This document shows, piece after piece, positions 8,330 to 16,801 of a stretch of DNA of 64,000 bases; position 1 is the stretch's first letter; each line of letters begins with the position of its first letter. Where the stretch lies: assembly GCF_000406165.1 (NCBI RefSeq), contig NZ_CM001977.1:1289498-1353497 (forward strand), given 5' to 3'. The translations under genes were made by a program, and so were the position numbers. The DNA comes from Dickeya zeae NCPPB 2538 (lineage in GTDB: Bacteria; Pseudomonadota; Gammaproteobacteria; Enterobacterales; Enterobacteriaceae). The notes beneath the pieces are model-generated. The model was not told the DNA's origin and did no database searches. It worked only from the letters and a program-made list of their open reading frames with translations.

Positions 8330-9837
8330 TGGTGACCTCCGTGAACCGCTGTATCAACGGGCTGGATAGCCAGCAAATGCGCACCGTTATCATCCAGTCG
8401 AAAACGGAATGTCACCGTCATGCCTGGCTGGAGAGTCGTGGGCAGCGTATTACCGTCAAAGGTGAAATCCATGGTCATCGGCGGCCAGTTGAGCGCTGGC
8501 ACGGCGTCGTGGACAAGGGTGACCTGTTTGCCCTTGATGGCTTTGATGACACCTCGGGTCTGGTAGTCACTGGCGGCTGTGGCAGCGGGCGGCGTAGCCT
8601 GGTCTTGAGTGTTATCGCTAAACGCGCTGAATGCACTGCGCAGGCTGGCTTCGGAGTCGATCAGGAACTGGCCGGAGATCACGACATTATCGCCGTCGGC
8701 AAGGCCGGAGCGGATTTCTGCCCAGCCGTCCTGAATAATGCCTACTTCAACCGGACGTGGGGTGAAATAGCCCTGTCCGTCGCTCAAGAGTACCCGGTTC
8801 TGGCTGCTGCTGACCAACAGGGCTTGTTGCGGAACCATTAACGTCTGACGAGCCGTACCGGTAGCCAGCCGAACTGTCAGGTACATACCGGGTTTGAGGC
8901 GTTGCTGGCGATTATCCAGCACAACACGGGCTTTCAGCGTGCGGGTGGCTGTGTCGAGTTGCGGCAACAGTTCGGCAATACGTCCACGAAAGGTTTCACC
9001 CGGCCAACTGTCGCTGGTGGCGAGCATCTCGTCACCGATATGCAACGCTGACGCCTGTGCGGCCGGATACTCCACTTCAACCCAGACCGGGTCGAGACTG
9101 GCCAGCTCAAACAACGGCTGCGCTGGTGTTAACTGGCTGCCACTGCGCACATCCAGCCGGTTAATATAGCCGCTCTCGGGTGCAGTAATTGTCAGACGTG
9201 GTTGCGGTTTGCCACTACGCTCCACCTGCCGGATGACGCTTTCCGGCATGAACATCAGGGCTAGCTTTTGTCGTGCGGCCTGACTGAGCCCGGTGTCTCC
9301 CAACTGGCGTACCGCCAGATATTCCTGCTGAGCCGCGGCCCAGCTTGGGTTCCACAGTACCGCCAGCGTTTCGCCTTTCTGTACCGGCTGTTGCACTGCG
9401 CTGACGTTAAGCTGTTCCACCACGCCGCCGCTGGGGGCGACCACAGTGCGTAGCGTGCGTTCATTCAGCGCCACGGTGCCATAACCGACTGCCTGAGGTC
9501 GTAGTTCACGGCGCTCAACCCGCGCGGTGCGTACACCGAGGTTCTGTTGCTGGCGTGGGCTGACCATCACGCTGCCGTTATCCTGTACCTCATCGGCGTA
9601 GCGCGGTACCAGCGGCATATCCATAAAGGGCGATTTGCCGGGTTGACTGAAGCGTTTATCCGGCACCATCGGATCGTACCAATAGAGAACCTTACGCTCG
9701 CTGTTGGCGTCGGGCGTGGTGGCCTGCTTCGCTGTCGCGGTGGTGAGATGGCTACTGCGGTAGTCACCCACGGAGTAACCGGCTATGGCCGCCACCAGCG
9801 CTACGGCAATCAAACTGACAGTAAAAGTACGGTTCAT
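8326..9837 (-). CDS. cusB: CusB-type periplasmic adaptor with a C-terminal CusF domain
   Basis: Membrane-fusion subunit linking CusA to the outer-membrane channel. The 503-residue protein starts at ATG 9837, overlapping the cusC stop as ATGA; upstream in-frame ATGs lie inside cusC. It has an N-terminal signal/anchor (about residues 5-25), then a heavy-metal-binding segment with YWYDPMVPD and FMDMPLVPRY (about 50-80), the usual lipoyl/beta-barrel adaptor region (about 100-380), and after an Ala/Thr-rich linker a CusF-like domain (about 415-495) with VTLVHDAVPALNWPPMTMDF, which has the His, Trp and two Met residues used by CusF to bind Cu(I). E. coli CusB lacks this last domain, so the chaperone is fused here as well as encoded separately upstream. 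Confidence 0.9.
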   Translation of the reverse strand: MNRTFTVSLIAVALVAAIAGYSVGDYRSSHLTTATAKQATTPDANSERKVLYWYDPMVPDKRFSQPGKSPFMDMPLVPRYADEVQDNGSVMVSPRQQQNLGVRTARVERRELRPQAVGYGTVALNERTLRTVVAPSGGVVEQLNVSAVQQPVQKGETLAVLWNPSWAAAQQEYLAVRQLGDTGLSQAARQKLALMFMPESVIRQVERSGKPQPRLTITAPESGYINRLDVRSGSQLTPAQPLFELASLDPVWVEVEYPAAQASALHIGDEMLATSDSWPGETFRGRIAELLPQLDTATRTLKARVVLDNRQQRLKPGMYLTVRLATGTARQTLMVPQQALLVSSSQNRVLLSDGQGYFTPRPVEVGIIQDGWAEIRSGLADGDNVVISGQFLIDSEASLRSAFSAFSDNTQDQATPPAATAASDYQTRGVIKAIKGKQVTLVHDAVPALNWPPMTMDFTFDGNTLPTTLQPGMTVTFRFRLDDNGAHLLAIQPVDTAVHGGHQ

Positions 9838-11093
9838 TTTGCGGCGGTTCCTTGTGGCGTCAGGTAACGAAGGGTGGCCCACAGGGCTGCCATGTCACGG
9901 GCGGCGTTCTGTGCGGCGATACGACTATCCAGCAATGCGCGGCGGGCCTCCAATATGCTGACCAGATCGCTGTTGCCGCTCTGATACTGGCTTTGCAGCA
10001 GCCGGATACGCTGTTGCTGCAACGGTAGTACGTCGTCGGTTTGGCGATGCCAGCGGGACTGGGCGGCCTGATACTGCGCCAGCAGTGTGTCGAGTTGCGC
10101 CCGGTGCTCTCGTTGGATGAGGGTGACCCGGTCGCGCGCCTCCATACTGAGTGCCACATCGGCGGCGTGATCTTTGTTCTGCCTGCTGGACTGGAACAGC
10201 GGCAAATCCATGCTGATCTCGACGCCAGCCATATCGTCGAAACTGTTGCCGCGACGGCCGTAATACACTTCGACGCCGACATCCGGGATGGCTGCCACCG
10301 CAGATTGCGCCGCACGGGCCTGTGCCAGACGGGTTTCCTGTTCGGCCTGGGTTATTTCCGGGTGCTGGGCGATAGCGGCGTACAAGACCGCTGGTTCGGC
10401 AGGCAGGCGCTCGAAGCGCGGTAACGGCCCCTGTGTGGTGACCTCGTTGATGCCGGTCAGCCGGGTGAGTCGGGCCTGCGCGATAGAAACATCCCGCTCG
10501 GCATCAGCCAGCTTGTCTTGCATCGCCGAAAGCGTCAGGCGGGCATCCATTACCCGGGCCGACTCTCCCCCGGCGGCCACGCCGGCTTTTTGAATGGCAA
10601 TCTGACGCTGACTTTCCTGTACCAGTGCAGCGACGTCTTGCCGTGTCTGGCGAGCGAGCGCCAGTTCCAGCCAGGCCTGGGCCGTATCGCGCTGCAACTG
10701 GGCACGCAGGGTGTCACTGTTGCTGCGAACCGTGTCGGCTTGCGCCTGAATGGTTTGGGCTTTACGTTCGCGTTTGGTGGCGCTGACATAGGTTTGCATG
10801 ATGCCGATGCGTTGCATGGTCATGCCCTCACGCGTCAGACGACGGGTGTTATTGCCGCCAAGCGGTACGTTTTCGATGCCGTATTTCAGTTGTGGGTCCG
10901 GCAGTTGTGTGGCGGAGTCGGCCATGTTTTGCAGCGCGTTCATCTGGTGCTGGTTGGCAGACAGATCGGCGGAATACTGTTCCGCCGCCTGCAGTGCGCC
11001 ATCCAGATCCAGTGCTGCCGCGAATGACGCGGCAGGCAGCCACAACAACATCGCCAGCCACGCGCGCGAAGCGCGGAGCGTGCGTATGTGCAT
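9834..11093 (-). CDS. cusC: TolC-family outer-membrane protein of the metal efflux system (CusC/CzcC-like)
   Basis: Outer-membrane channel of the tripartite pump. The 419-residue protein has a signal peptide (Arg-rich start, hydrophobic core, cleavage near AASFA-A at about residue 25) followed by long Gln/Ala/Arg-rich helical stretches in two repeats, as in outer-membrane efflux proteins. No lipobox Cys is seen, whereas E. coli CusC is a lipoprotein; the sequence is nearer the CzcC style. It lies 12 bases after cusF and overlaps cusB by four bases, so co-translation is likely. The role rests on position in the operon and general family features; the symbol is by operon position. Confidence 0.82.
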   Translation of the reverse strand: MHIRTLRASRAWLAMLLWLPAASFAAALDLDGALQAAEQYSADLSANQHQMNALQNMADSATQLPDPQLKYGIENVPLGGNNTRRLTREGMTMQRIGIMQTYVSATKRERKAQTIQAQADTVRSNSDTLRAQLQRDTAQAWLELALARQTRQDVAALVQESQRQIAIQKAGVAAGGESARVMDARLTLSAMQDKLADAERDVSIAQARLTRLTGINEVTTQGPLPRFERLPAEPAVLYAAIAQHPEITQAEQETRLAQARAAQSAVAAIPDVGVEVYYGRRGNSFDDMAGVEISMDLPLFQSSRQNKDHAADVALSMEARDRVTLIQREHRAQLDTLLAQYQAAQSRWHRQTDDVLPLQQQRIRLLQSQYQSGNSDLVSILEARRALLDSRIAAQNAARDMAALWATLRYLTPQGTAAK

Positions 11094-11105
11094 GGTGGTC
11101 TCCGG

Positions 11106-11510
11106 TCAGTTTTGCTGCGGTTTGATGTCGGTCAGGGTGTAGCCGTCAGCACGTTGCACGAAGCTGAAACGGACCGAACTGCCCGGTTGCAACGGTGTCG
11201 GGTTATCGTTTGCTGGCAGACGGAAGGTCATGGTCATCGCTGGCCAGCGCAACGCGGGAATGGCGTCATGCGCCAGCGTAACGCTGTCGGCGTTCCATTG
11301 TTTGACGATGCCGGTGGCCTGGTAGACGGTTGCGGATTCGGTCGGCGCAGGTGACATAGCCATATTGTTATGTTGCATATCGCTATGCTGCATGCTGCCA
11401 GTCATCGAGTGAGACATGCCGTTCATCTCACCGGTCATGGACTGGGGCTGCTCGGCCAATAAGGGGGCAGAGAAGAGTAAGGCGGCAATGGAAATAGAAA
11501 GTGTACGCAT
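11106..11510 (-). CDS. cusF: CusF-type periplasmic copper/silver chaperone
   Basis: Small secreted protein that hands Cu(I)/Ag(I) to the Cus pump. Of 134 residues, the first 19 form a signal peptide ending LLA-E. Residues about 24-52 are an unusual Met/His-rich tract with repeated MxGxM, HSDMQH and NNMAM patterns. The C-terminal 75 residues are the CusF fold with VTLAHDAIPALRWPAMTM, containing the His, Trp and two Met of the known Cu(I) site. E. coli CusF lacks a comparably long Met/His tract. The gene precedes cusC by 12 bases and has a GGAG ribosome-binding site. Confidence 0.88.
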   Translation of the reverse strand: MRTLSISIAALLFSAPLLAEQPQSMTGEMNGMSHSMTGSMQHSDMQHNNMAMSPAPTESATVYQATGIVKQWNADSVTLAHDAIPALRWPAMTMTFRLPANDNPTPLQPGSSVRFSFVQRADGYTLTDIKPQQN

Positions 11511-11583
11511 GATAATAGCTCCATAAATACGATAAATAACAAGTCATTGCGTGAAAACGCACAGAGGTTGTTTATCGCGGAGG

Positions 11584-12030
11584 CTATTCTCTGAATCGGC
11601 AAAAACGAATTTCGGCGGGAGGTCCGGCGACAGGTGGTGTAAACCAGCGGTTGCTGCCGACAGTAACAGGTTGCGATGGTTGCACGGGCAGCAGTTCGCT
11701 GCTGACGGGCAACGCTAGCAACGATAACGACGGTAAATCCTGGCTGGCGGTGTCAGGCTGACAATGTTTCTCACACAGTGGGCCGACGCTCGCTGTCGTT
11801 TGAACATCATACCCGGCCGACATGTCGGCCATGACGGCGTCTTGCTGCATCCGATGGGTATCATGCTGAACATTTACGGGGGCCGCCGCGATGAGGGGGA
11901 CATCGCAACGGTGGCTGGCGATAGCCAACTGAGTGTTCAGCAAGAGCCAGCATAACGCCAACATCCAGCCCCATCTGCTTTTATAGCGCAGATGTCGCAA
12001 GCTGAGTGGATGAGGGCGCGAGGCTGTCAT
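11584..12030 (-). CDS. hypothetical secreted Cys/His-containing protein heading the cus operon
   Basis: A 148-residue protein of no family I can name with certainty. It has an Arg-rich N-terminus, one hydrophobic segment (WMLALCWLLLNTQLAIAS, about residues 22-39) acting as signal or anchor, then possible metal ligands: HRC directly after it, CEKHC in the middle and CRF close to the end. Its PPAEIRFCRF ending resembles uncharacterised proteins I associate with copper and heavy-metal operons. It is 73 bases upstream of cusF on the same strand and is probably the first gene of the transcript. A role in copper sensing or binding is a guess from context only. No CusR-like operator was recognised upstream (12031-12110). 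Confidence 0.6.
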   Translation of the reverse strand: MTASRPHPLSLRHLRYKSRWGWMLALCWLLLNTQLAIASHRCDVPLIAAAPVNVQHDTHRMQQDAVMADMSAGYDVQTTASVGPLCEKHCQPDTASQDLPSLSLLALPVSSELLPVQPSQPVTVGSNRWFTPPVAGPPAEIRFCRFRE

Positions 12031-12110
12031 GAAGAAATGTCCTTATAACACGTGCAGCCAGTGTAAAAGGCGCTCTCTACGTCGGACAAGCAGGAATTTG
12101 CACAGATTTG

Positions 12111-12134
12111 TAAAGAGCCAGCGGTGCTGGCTCT
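12111..12134 (-). terminator. intrinsic terminator of the gal operon
   Basis: AGAGCCAGC (12114-12122) and GCTGGCTCT (12126-12134) form a perfect 9-bp stem with a 3-base loop. On the minus strand it follows galM by 10 bases and runs into TTTACAAAT, a modest T tract. It separates galM from the cus operon on the same strand. Confidence 0.7.
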
Positions 12135-12144
12135 CTGGTGTATA

Positions 12145-13215
12145 TCAGTCCGCTGGCGTGACGATAAACGCGTAGCGGGTCAGTGAACGGTAGCGCTTGC
12201 CCGGTTTCAGCCAGCAGTCAGGCTGCGGCCAGTTCGGGTGGTTGGGGCTGTCTGGCAGAAATTCGCTTTCCAGCGCCAGCCCGGCGTAGTTGGCATAAGG
12301 CGACCCATCGCGTGACGGCGTGCCCGCCAGAAAGTTACCGCTGTAGAGCTGTAGCGCTGGTGCGCTGGTGTAGACCTGCATCTGCACCTTGCCGTCTGCT
12401 GACCACAGGCTGGCCGCCGGACTTTCACTGGAACCGCCGGTACGGTGTAGCAAAAAGGCGTGGTCATAACCTTGAACTGCCTGCTGGTCGGCATCGGACA
12501 GGAAATCCTGCAGCAAGGTTTTGCGCTGACGAAAATCGAAACTGCTGTGGGCCACTTCCCGCAACGCATCACCGGGGATGCCATCCTGATTGACTGGCAA
12601 ATAGTAATCCGCCATCAGTTGCAATTGATGGTGACGTACATCGGTTGGTTCGCCGTCGAGGTTGAAATAAGCATGATTAGTCAGGCATACCGGGCAGGAT
12701 TGATCGACCTCGGCCTGATACTCAATATCCAGTGCGTTTTGATCGGTGAGTTGATAACAGACCCGTGCGGTCAGCGCACCGGGGAAGCCCTGATCACCAT
12801 CTGGTGAAAACAGTTGGTAAGTGACCTGATCGTCACGTTGTTCCACGACCTGCCAGCGGCGGGCATGAAAACCGTCCGGCCCGCCATGCAACTGGTGCTC
12901 GCCCTGATTAGCCAGCAGGTGAATAGCGGTATCGCCTTGATGTAAGGTGGCGTTGGCGATGCGGTTAGCGTAACGCCCCACCGATGCGCCCAGATAGGCG
13001 GACTGATGAGGGTATTGCTCAGGCGCACAGCCCAACAGTACTTCTCGCACCGTTCCATCAGGCAACGGTAACTGACAAGAGAGCCAGGTGGCCCCCCAGT
13101 CCATCAGCGTTACCCGCGTACCGTGGCGGTTTTGCAGTATGGTCAGCTGAAATGGCTGACCATCTGGGGCGAGCGCCGTGTGTGGCGCTCGTGGTTCAAC
13201 TGGGTCATTCGACAT
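12145..13215 (-). CDS. galM: aldose 1-epimerase (galactose mutarotase)
   Basis: Interconverts alpha and beta anomers of galactose for galactokinase in the Leloir pathway. The 356-residue protein matches E. coli GalM (346) with a few extra N-terminal residues. The catalytic elements are visible: QLHGGPDGF with the first His, TNHAYFNLDG with the second, and LALESEFLPDSPNH with the catalytic Glu. It overlaps the end of galK by 11 bases and is the last gene of galETKM. Ordinary in all respects. Confidence 0.96.
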   Translation of the reverse strand: MSNDPVEPRAPHTALAPDGQPFQLTILQNRHGTRVTLMDWGATWLSCQLPLPDGTVREVLLGCAPEQYPHQSAYLGASVGRYANRIANATLHQGDTAIHLLANQGEHQLHGGPDGFHARRWQVVEQRDDQVTYQLFSPDGDQGFPGALTARVCYQLTDQNALDIEYQAEVDQSCPVCLTNHAYFNLDGEPTDVRHHQLQLMADYYLPVNQDGIPGDALREVAHSSFDFRQRKTLLQDFLSDADQQAVQGYDHAFLLHRTGGSSESPAASLWSADGKVQMQVYTSAPALQLYSGNFLAGTPSRDGSPYANYAGLALESEFLPDSPNHPNWPQPDCWLKPGKRYRSLTRYAFIVTPAD

Positions 13216-14356
13216 AACCGGCTCCTGACGAGGCTTGGCAAACGTAACAGGTCGGTTGTAATCCGGTTTTTGCCGGATACTCCCGCATCACGGCATTTTG
13301 CACCGCTGTTACTTGCTGTTGTGGGATCAACGCCACGATACAGCCACCAAATCCACCGCCAGTCATGCGTACACCGCCCTCATCGCCGATCACCGCTTTG
13401 ACTATCTCCACCAGTGTGTCGATAGGCGGCACCGTGATTTCGAAGTCATCCCGCATCGAGGCATGAGACGCGGCCATCAGTTCGCCCATCTGATGCAGGT
13501 CGCCCCGCGTCAGCGCATCGGCTGCCGCCAGTGTACGGGCATTTTCGGTAATGATATGACGTGCGCGGCGTGCCACGACTTCATCCAGACCAGCTACTTT
13601 GGCCGCGAAATCGGCCTCGCTGACGTCACGCAGCGCTTTAACCTGAAAATAGCGCGCGGCGGCTTCGCACTGCTGGCGACGCGTGTTGTACTCGCTGTCT
13701 ACCAGACCACGTTTGACGTTGGAGTTGATTATCATCACCGCCACGTTGTCCGGCATCGATACCGCACGGGTTTCCAGCGAGCGGCAGTCGATCAGTAACG
13801 CGTGGTTACGTTGGCCCTGGGCAGAAATCATCTGATCCATGATGCCGCAGTTACAGCCGACGAACTGGTTTTCCGCCTCCTGGCCGTTGAGTGCCAGCAC
13901 CACATTGTCCAGTGGCAACTGGTATAACGCCTGAATGGCTTTACCGACCGCGACTTCCAGAGACGCTGACGAACTCAGGCCTGCGCCCTGTGGCACATTG
14001 CCGCTTATCACCAGATCTGCCCCGCCAAAGGCATCGCTACGGGTTTTCAGGTGCTTGATGACGCCGCGCACATAGTTTGCCCACTGCCACTGTGGATGAT
14101 GGTCGATCGGCGCATCGAGCGAAAAGCTGTCTTGTTGGTTGTCGTAGTCCACCGCGATGACCCGGATCTGCCGGTCGTCACGTGGGGCGGCGCTGATAGT
14201 GGTGGAATAGTTGATGGCACAAGGCAGCACAAAGCCGTCATTGTAGTCGGTGTGCTCACCTATCAGGTTGACCCGTCCCGGCGCCTGAACGGTAAGGGCT
14301 GCCGGGTAACCGAACTGTTGCTGGAAAACTGCCTGGGTGCGTGCTGATAAGGTCAT
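13205..14356 (-). CDS. galK: galactokinase
   Basis: Phosphorylates alpha-D-galactose to galactose 1-phosphate with ATP. The 383 residues match the E. coli enzyme (382). The galactokinase signature GRVNLIGEHTDYNDG lies near residue 28, the GHMP-kinase ATP loop PQGAGLSSSASLE near 125, and the third motif GGVRMTGGGFGGC near 335. ATGA overlaps with the upstream galT and an 11-base overlap with galM show tight translational coupling. Confidence 0.98.
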   Translation of the reverse strand: MTLSARTQAVFQQQFGYPAALTVQAPGRVNLIGEHTDYNDGFVLPCAINYSTTISAAPRDDRQIRVIAVDYDNQQDSFSLDAPIDHHPQWQWANYVRGVIKHLKTRSDAFGGADLVISGNVPQGAGLSSSASLEVAVGKAIQALYQLPLDNVVLALNGQEAENQFVGCNCGIMDQMISAQGQRNHALLIDCRSLETRAVSMPDNVAVMIINSNVKRGLVDSEYNTRRQQCEAAARYFQVKALRDVSEADFAAKVAGLDEVVARRARHIITENARTLAAADALTRGDLHQMGELMAASHASMRDDFEITVPPIDTLVEIVKAVIGDEGGVRMTGGGFGGCIVALIPQQQVTAVQNAVMREYPAKTGLQPTCYVCQASSGAGYVE

Positions 14357-15423
14357 GCCTGAACTCCTGAATCACGAAGGTGACTGCTGTCACGGTAATG
14401 AATGTCGCTAACGGCGCGCAACCGTTCAGCCGCCTGCTCGGCGGTTAAATCACGCTGGGTTTCCGCCAGCATTTCATACCCCACCATGAATTTACGCACC
14501 GTGGCGGAGCGCAGCAGCGGCGGATAAAAATGGGCATGCAACTGCCAGTGTTGGTGGTCGCCGTCAGTAAAGGGCGCGCCGTGCCAGCCCATGGAATACG
14601 GGAATGAAGTCTGGAACAGGTTATCGTAACGGCTGGTCAACTGTTTTAACGCCAGTGCCAAATCCTGGCGCTGTGCTGGGGTGATGTCCGGCAGGCGCAA
14701 GGTGTGGGCTTTGGGCAGTAACAGGGTTTCGAAAGGCCAGGCCGCCCAGTAAGGGACTACCGCCAGCCAGTGTTCGGTTTCCACTACATGGCGTGCGCCG
14801 TCCTGCAATTCGCGTTGCAGGTAATCGACCAGCAGGGGTGAACCGTGCTGATGGAAGTAATCTCGTTGCAGCCGGTCTTCCCGTTCCGCCTCGTTGGGCA
14901 GGAAATCGTTGGCCCAGATCTGGCCGTGCGGATGCGGGTTAGAACATCCCATCGCCGCACCCTTGTTTTCAAACACCTGTACCCATGGGTAGGTTTGTCC
15001 CAGCTCGGCGCTCTGTTGTTGCCAGGTTGTGACTACCTGTTCGAGCGCGCTGAGTGGCAGTTCCGGTAGGGTTTTACTGTGGTCTGGTGAAAAACAGATG
15101 ACCCGGCTGGTGCCGCGCGCACTTTGGCAGCGCATCAGCGGGTCGTTGCTTTCTGGGGCAGGCGGGGTGTCTGCCATCAGTGCGGCAAAATCGTTGGTGA
15201 ACACAAAGGTACCCGGATAGTCAGGGTTGGTATCGCCGGTGACCCGCACATTGCCGGGGCAAAGAAAACAGGTGGCATCGTGCGACGGCAGCGGGTCGGA
15301 TGACACGCTCTCCTGTTGCCCCTGCCACGGACGTTTGGCACGGTGTGGCGACACCAGCACCCACTGCCCGGTCAGTGGGTTGTAGCGACGATGCGGATGT
15401 TCAACGGGATCAAAATACACCAT
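14353..15423 (-). CDS. galT: galactose-1-phosphate uridylyltransferase
   Basis: Exchanges UDP-glucose and galactose 1-phosphate for UDP-galactose and glucose 1-phosphate. The 356-residue product is close to E. coli GalT (348), with a slightly longer C-terminus. It shows the zinc-site CFLCPGN, the NPHPHGQIWA active-site segment with the uridylylated His, and a second HAHFYPP motif. Its stop overlaps the galK start (ATGA). The 104-base gap from galE is longer than in E. coli; I see no clear promoter or terminator in it. Confidence 0.98.
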   Translation of the reverse strand: MVYFDPVEHPHRRYNPLTGQWVLVSPHRAKRPWQGQQESVSSDPLPSHDATCFLCPGNVRVTGDTNPDYPGTFVFTNDFAALMADTPPAPESNDPLMRCQSARGTSRVICFSPDHSKTLPELPLSALEQVVTTWQQQSAELGQTYPWVQVFENKGAAMGCSNPHPHGQIWANDFLPNEAEREDRLQRDYFHQHGSPLLVDYLQRELQDGARHVVETEHWLAVVPYWAAWPFETLLLPKAHTLRLPDITPAQRQDLALALKQLTSRYDNLFQTSFPYSMGWHGAPFTDGDHQHWQLHAHFYPPLLRSATVRKFMVGYEMLAETQRDLTAEQAAERLRAVSDIHYRDSSHLRDSGVQA

Positions 15424-15527
15424 TCGGATACCTTACTTTCTCATCGAAAAATATTCGTCATCAACACAGTGGTTTTACCGTGGTTTCCGCCAAGTGAAAC
15501 GAACGGCAAAACAGGGTGACGCTGCTA

Positions 15528-16544
15528 TCAGTCTGAAAAACCGTTTGGATGGCGGGATTGCCAGCGCCAGGTATCGGCCGCCATTTCATCCAGTGTCCGG
15601 CTGACGCGCCAGTTAAGCTCGCGAGCGGCTTTTTCCGCATCGGCCCAGTAGGCAGGCAGGTCGCCGTCACGACGTGGTGCAAAATGGTAGGGCAACGGCT
15701 TGCCGCAGGCGCGACTAAAGGCTTCCACCACTTGCAGTACGCTGTAACCCACGCCTGCGCCCAGGTTGTAAATGTGTACGCCTGCTTTCCCGTGTAGCGT
15801 ATTCATGGCGGCGACATGGCCGTCTGCCAGGTCTACCACGTGGATGTAGTCGCGCACGCCGGTGCCATCAACGGTCTGATAGTCATTGCCGAAAATCGCC
15901 AGCGACTCGCGACGGCCTACCGCGACCTGCGCAATGTAAGGCATCAGGTTGTTAGGCACGCCCTGCGGGTCTTCACCCATTTCACCTGACGGATGTGCGC
16001 CCACCGGGTTGAAATAGCGCAACAGCACCACGCTCCAGTCTGGTTCCGCACGCTGCAAGTCTTGCAGGATCTGCTCTACCATCAGTTTGCTGCGGCCATA
16101 AGGACTGGCGGGGGTACCGGTGGGGAAACTTTCCTGATACGGGATTTGCGGCTGGTCGCCGTATACGGTAGCCGACGAGCTAAAAATCAGTGTTTTAACA
16201 CCGGCATGCTTCATGGCTTCCACCAGCGTCAGCGTGCCGTAGACGTTGTTATCGTAATAGCTGATGGGTTCACGTACTGACTCGCCCACCGCTTTAAGAC
16301 CGGCGAAATGGATTACCGCACCGATATCGTGCTCAGAAAAAATCGTCTGCAACAGGTCGCGATCGCGGATATCGCCCTGATAAAACACCGGCGTCTGCCC
16401 ACTGACGTGGGTAATCGCCTGCGCCACGCTGGCTTTGCTGTTGCACAGGTTGTCGAGAATAACCGGCTGATGACCGGCGGCGATCAGTTGTACACAAGTA
16501 TGGCTTCCTATGTAACCGCTACCACCTGTAACCAATACTTTCAT
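15528..16544 (-). CDS. galE: UDP-glucose 4-epimerase
   Basis: Interconverts UDP-galactose and UDP-glucose using bound NAD; it also serves polysaccharide synthesis. The start at 16544 gives MKVLVTGGSGYIGSH and exactly the E. coli length of 338 residues; the open frame continues 85 codons further upstream but that stretch is untranslated leader containing the gal promoter. The Rossmann motif GGSGYIG, the SSSATVYGD segment and the SPYGRSKLM YxxxK catalytic pair are intact. First gene of galETKM, with an AGAGG ribosome-binding site. Confidence 0.98.
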   Translation of the reverse strand: MKVLVTGGSGYIGSHTCVQLIAAGHQPVILDNLCNSKASVAQAITHVSGQTPVFYQGDIRDRDLLQTIFSEHDIGAVIHFAGLKAVGESVREPISYYDNNVYGTLTLVEAMKHAGVKTLIFSSSATVYGDQPQIPYQESFPTGTPASPYGRSKLMVEQILQDLQRAEPDWSVVLLRYFNPVGAHPSGEMGEDPQGVPNNLMPYIAQVAVGRRESLAIFGNDYQTVDGTGVRDYIHVVDLADGHVAAMNTLHGKAGVHIYNLGAGVGYSVLQVVEAFSRACGKPLPYHFAPRRDGDLPAYWADAEKAARELNWRVSRTLDEMAADTWRWQSRHPNGFSD

Positions 16545-16677
16545 AATGACCTCTGTTGCAGAAAACTGAGTGGAAAAATAGCACGACCATGGCAGGAAAA
16601 AGGTGATCAACGCCGTAAATAGCGATATTAGGGCTGTTGGTTCATAACCCATCTCTTCCCTGGATGATGGAAAGAGC

Positions 16678-16683
16678 AGCATA
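16678..16683 (-). promoter_or_regulatory. gal operon -10 element
   Basis: TATGCT read on the minus strand, the same hexamer found in the E. coli galP1 region, about 135 bases upstream of galE. Transcription would start near 16671. No good -35 is seen, as in E. coli where CRP compensates. Confidence 0.5.
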
Positions 16684-16722
16684 GCGCGATGTGCGTTCAG
16701 ATGAAAATAGATTGCAACTGGT

Positions 16723-16738
16723 GTGGTAGCGTTATCAC
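16723..16738 (-). promoter_or_regulatory. GalR/GalS-type operator (external operator position)
   Basis: GTGGTAGCGTTATCAC is a near-perfect palindrome differing from the GalR/GalS consensus at two symmetric positions. Its centre is about 60 bases upstream of the predicted start, the position of the external operator in E. coli gal. The internal operator expected near 16618 was not recognised. Confidence 0.65.
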
Positions 16739-16801
16739 TAATGCGCTTATTATTGCCTGTGAGATGACGGTTTCGCTTACCGCGAAACCGTGTGTGCAAG
16801 A

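Noticed and set aside
10041..11142. Plus-strand frames opposite cusC
   Set aside because: Antisense to the TolC-family gene; no start signals and no recognisable domains.
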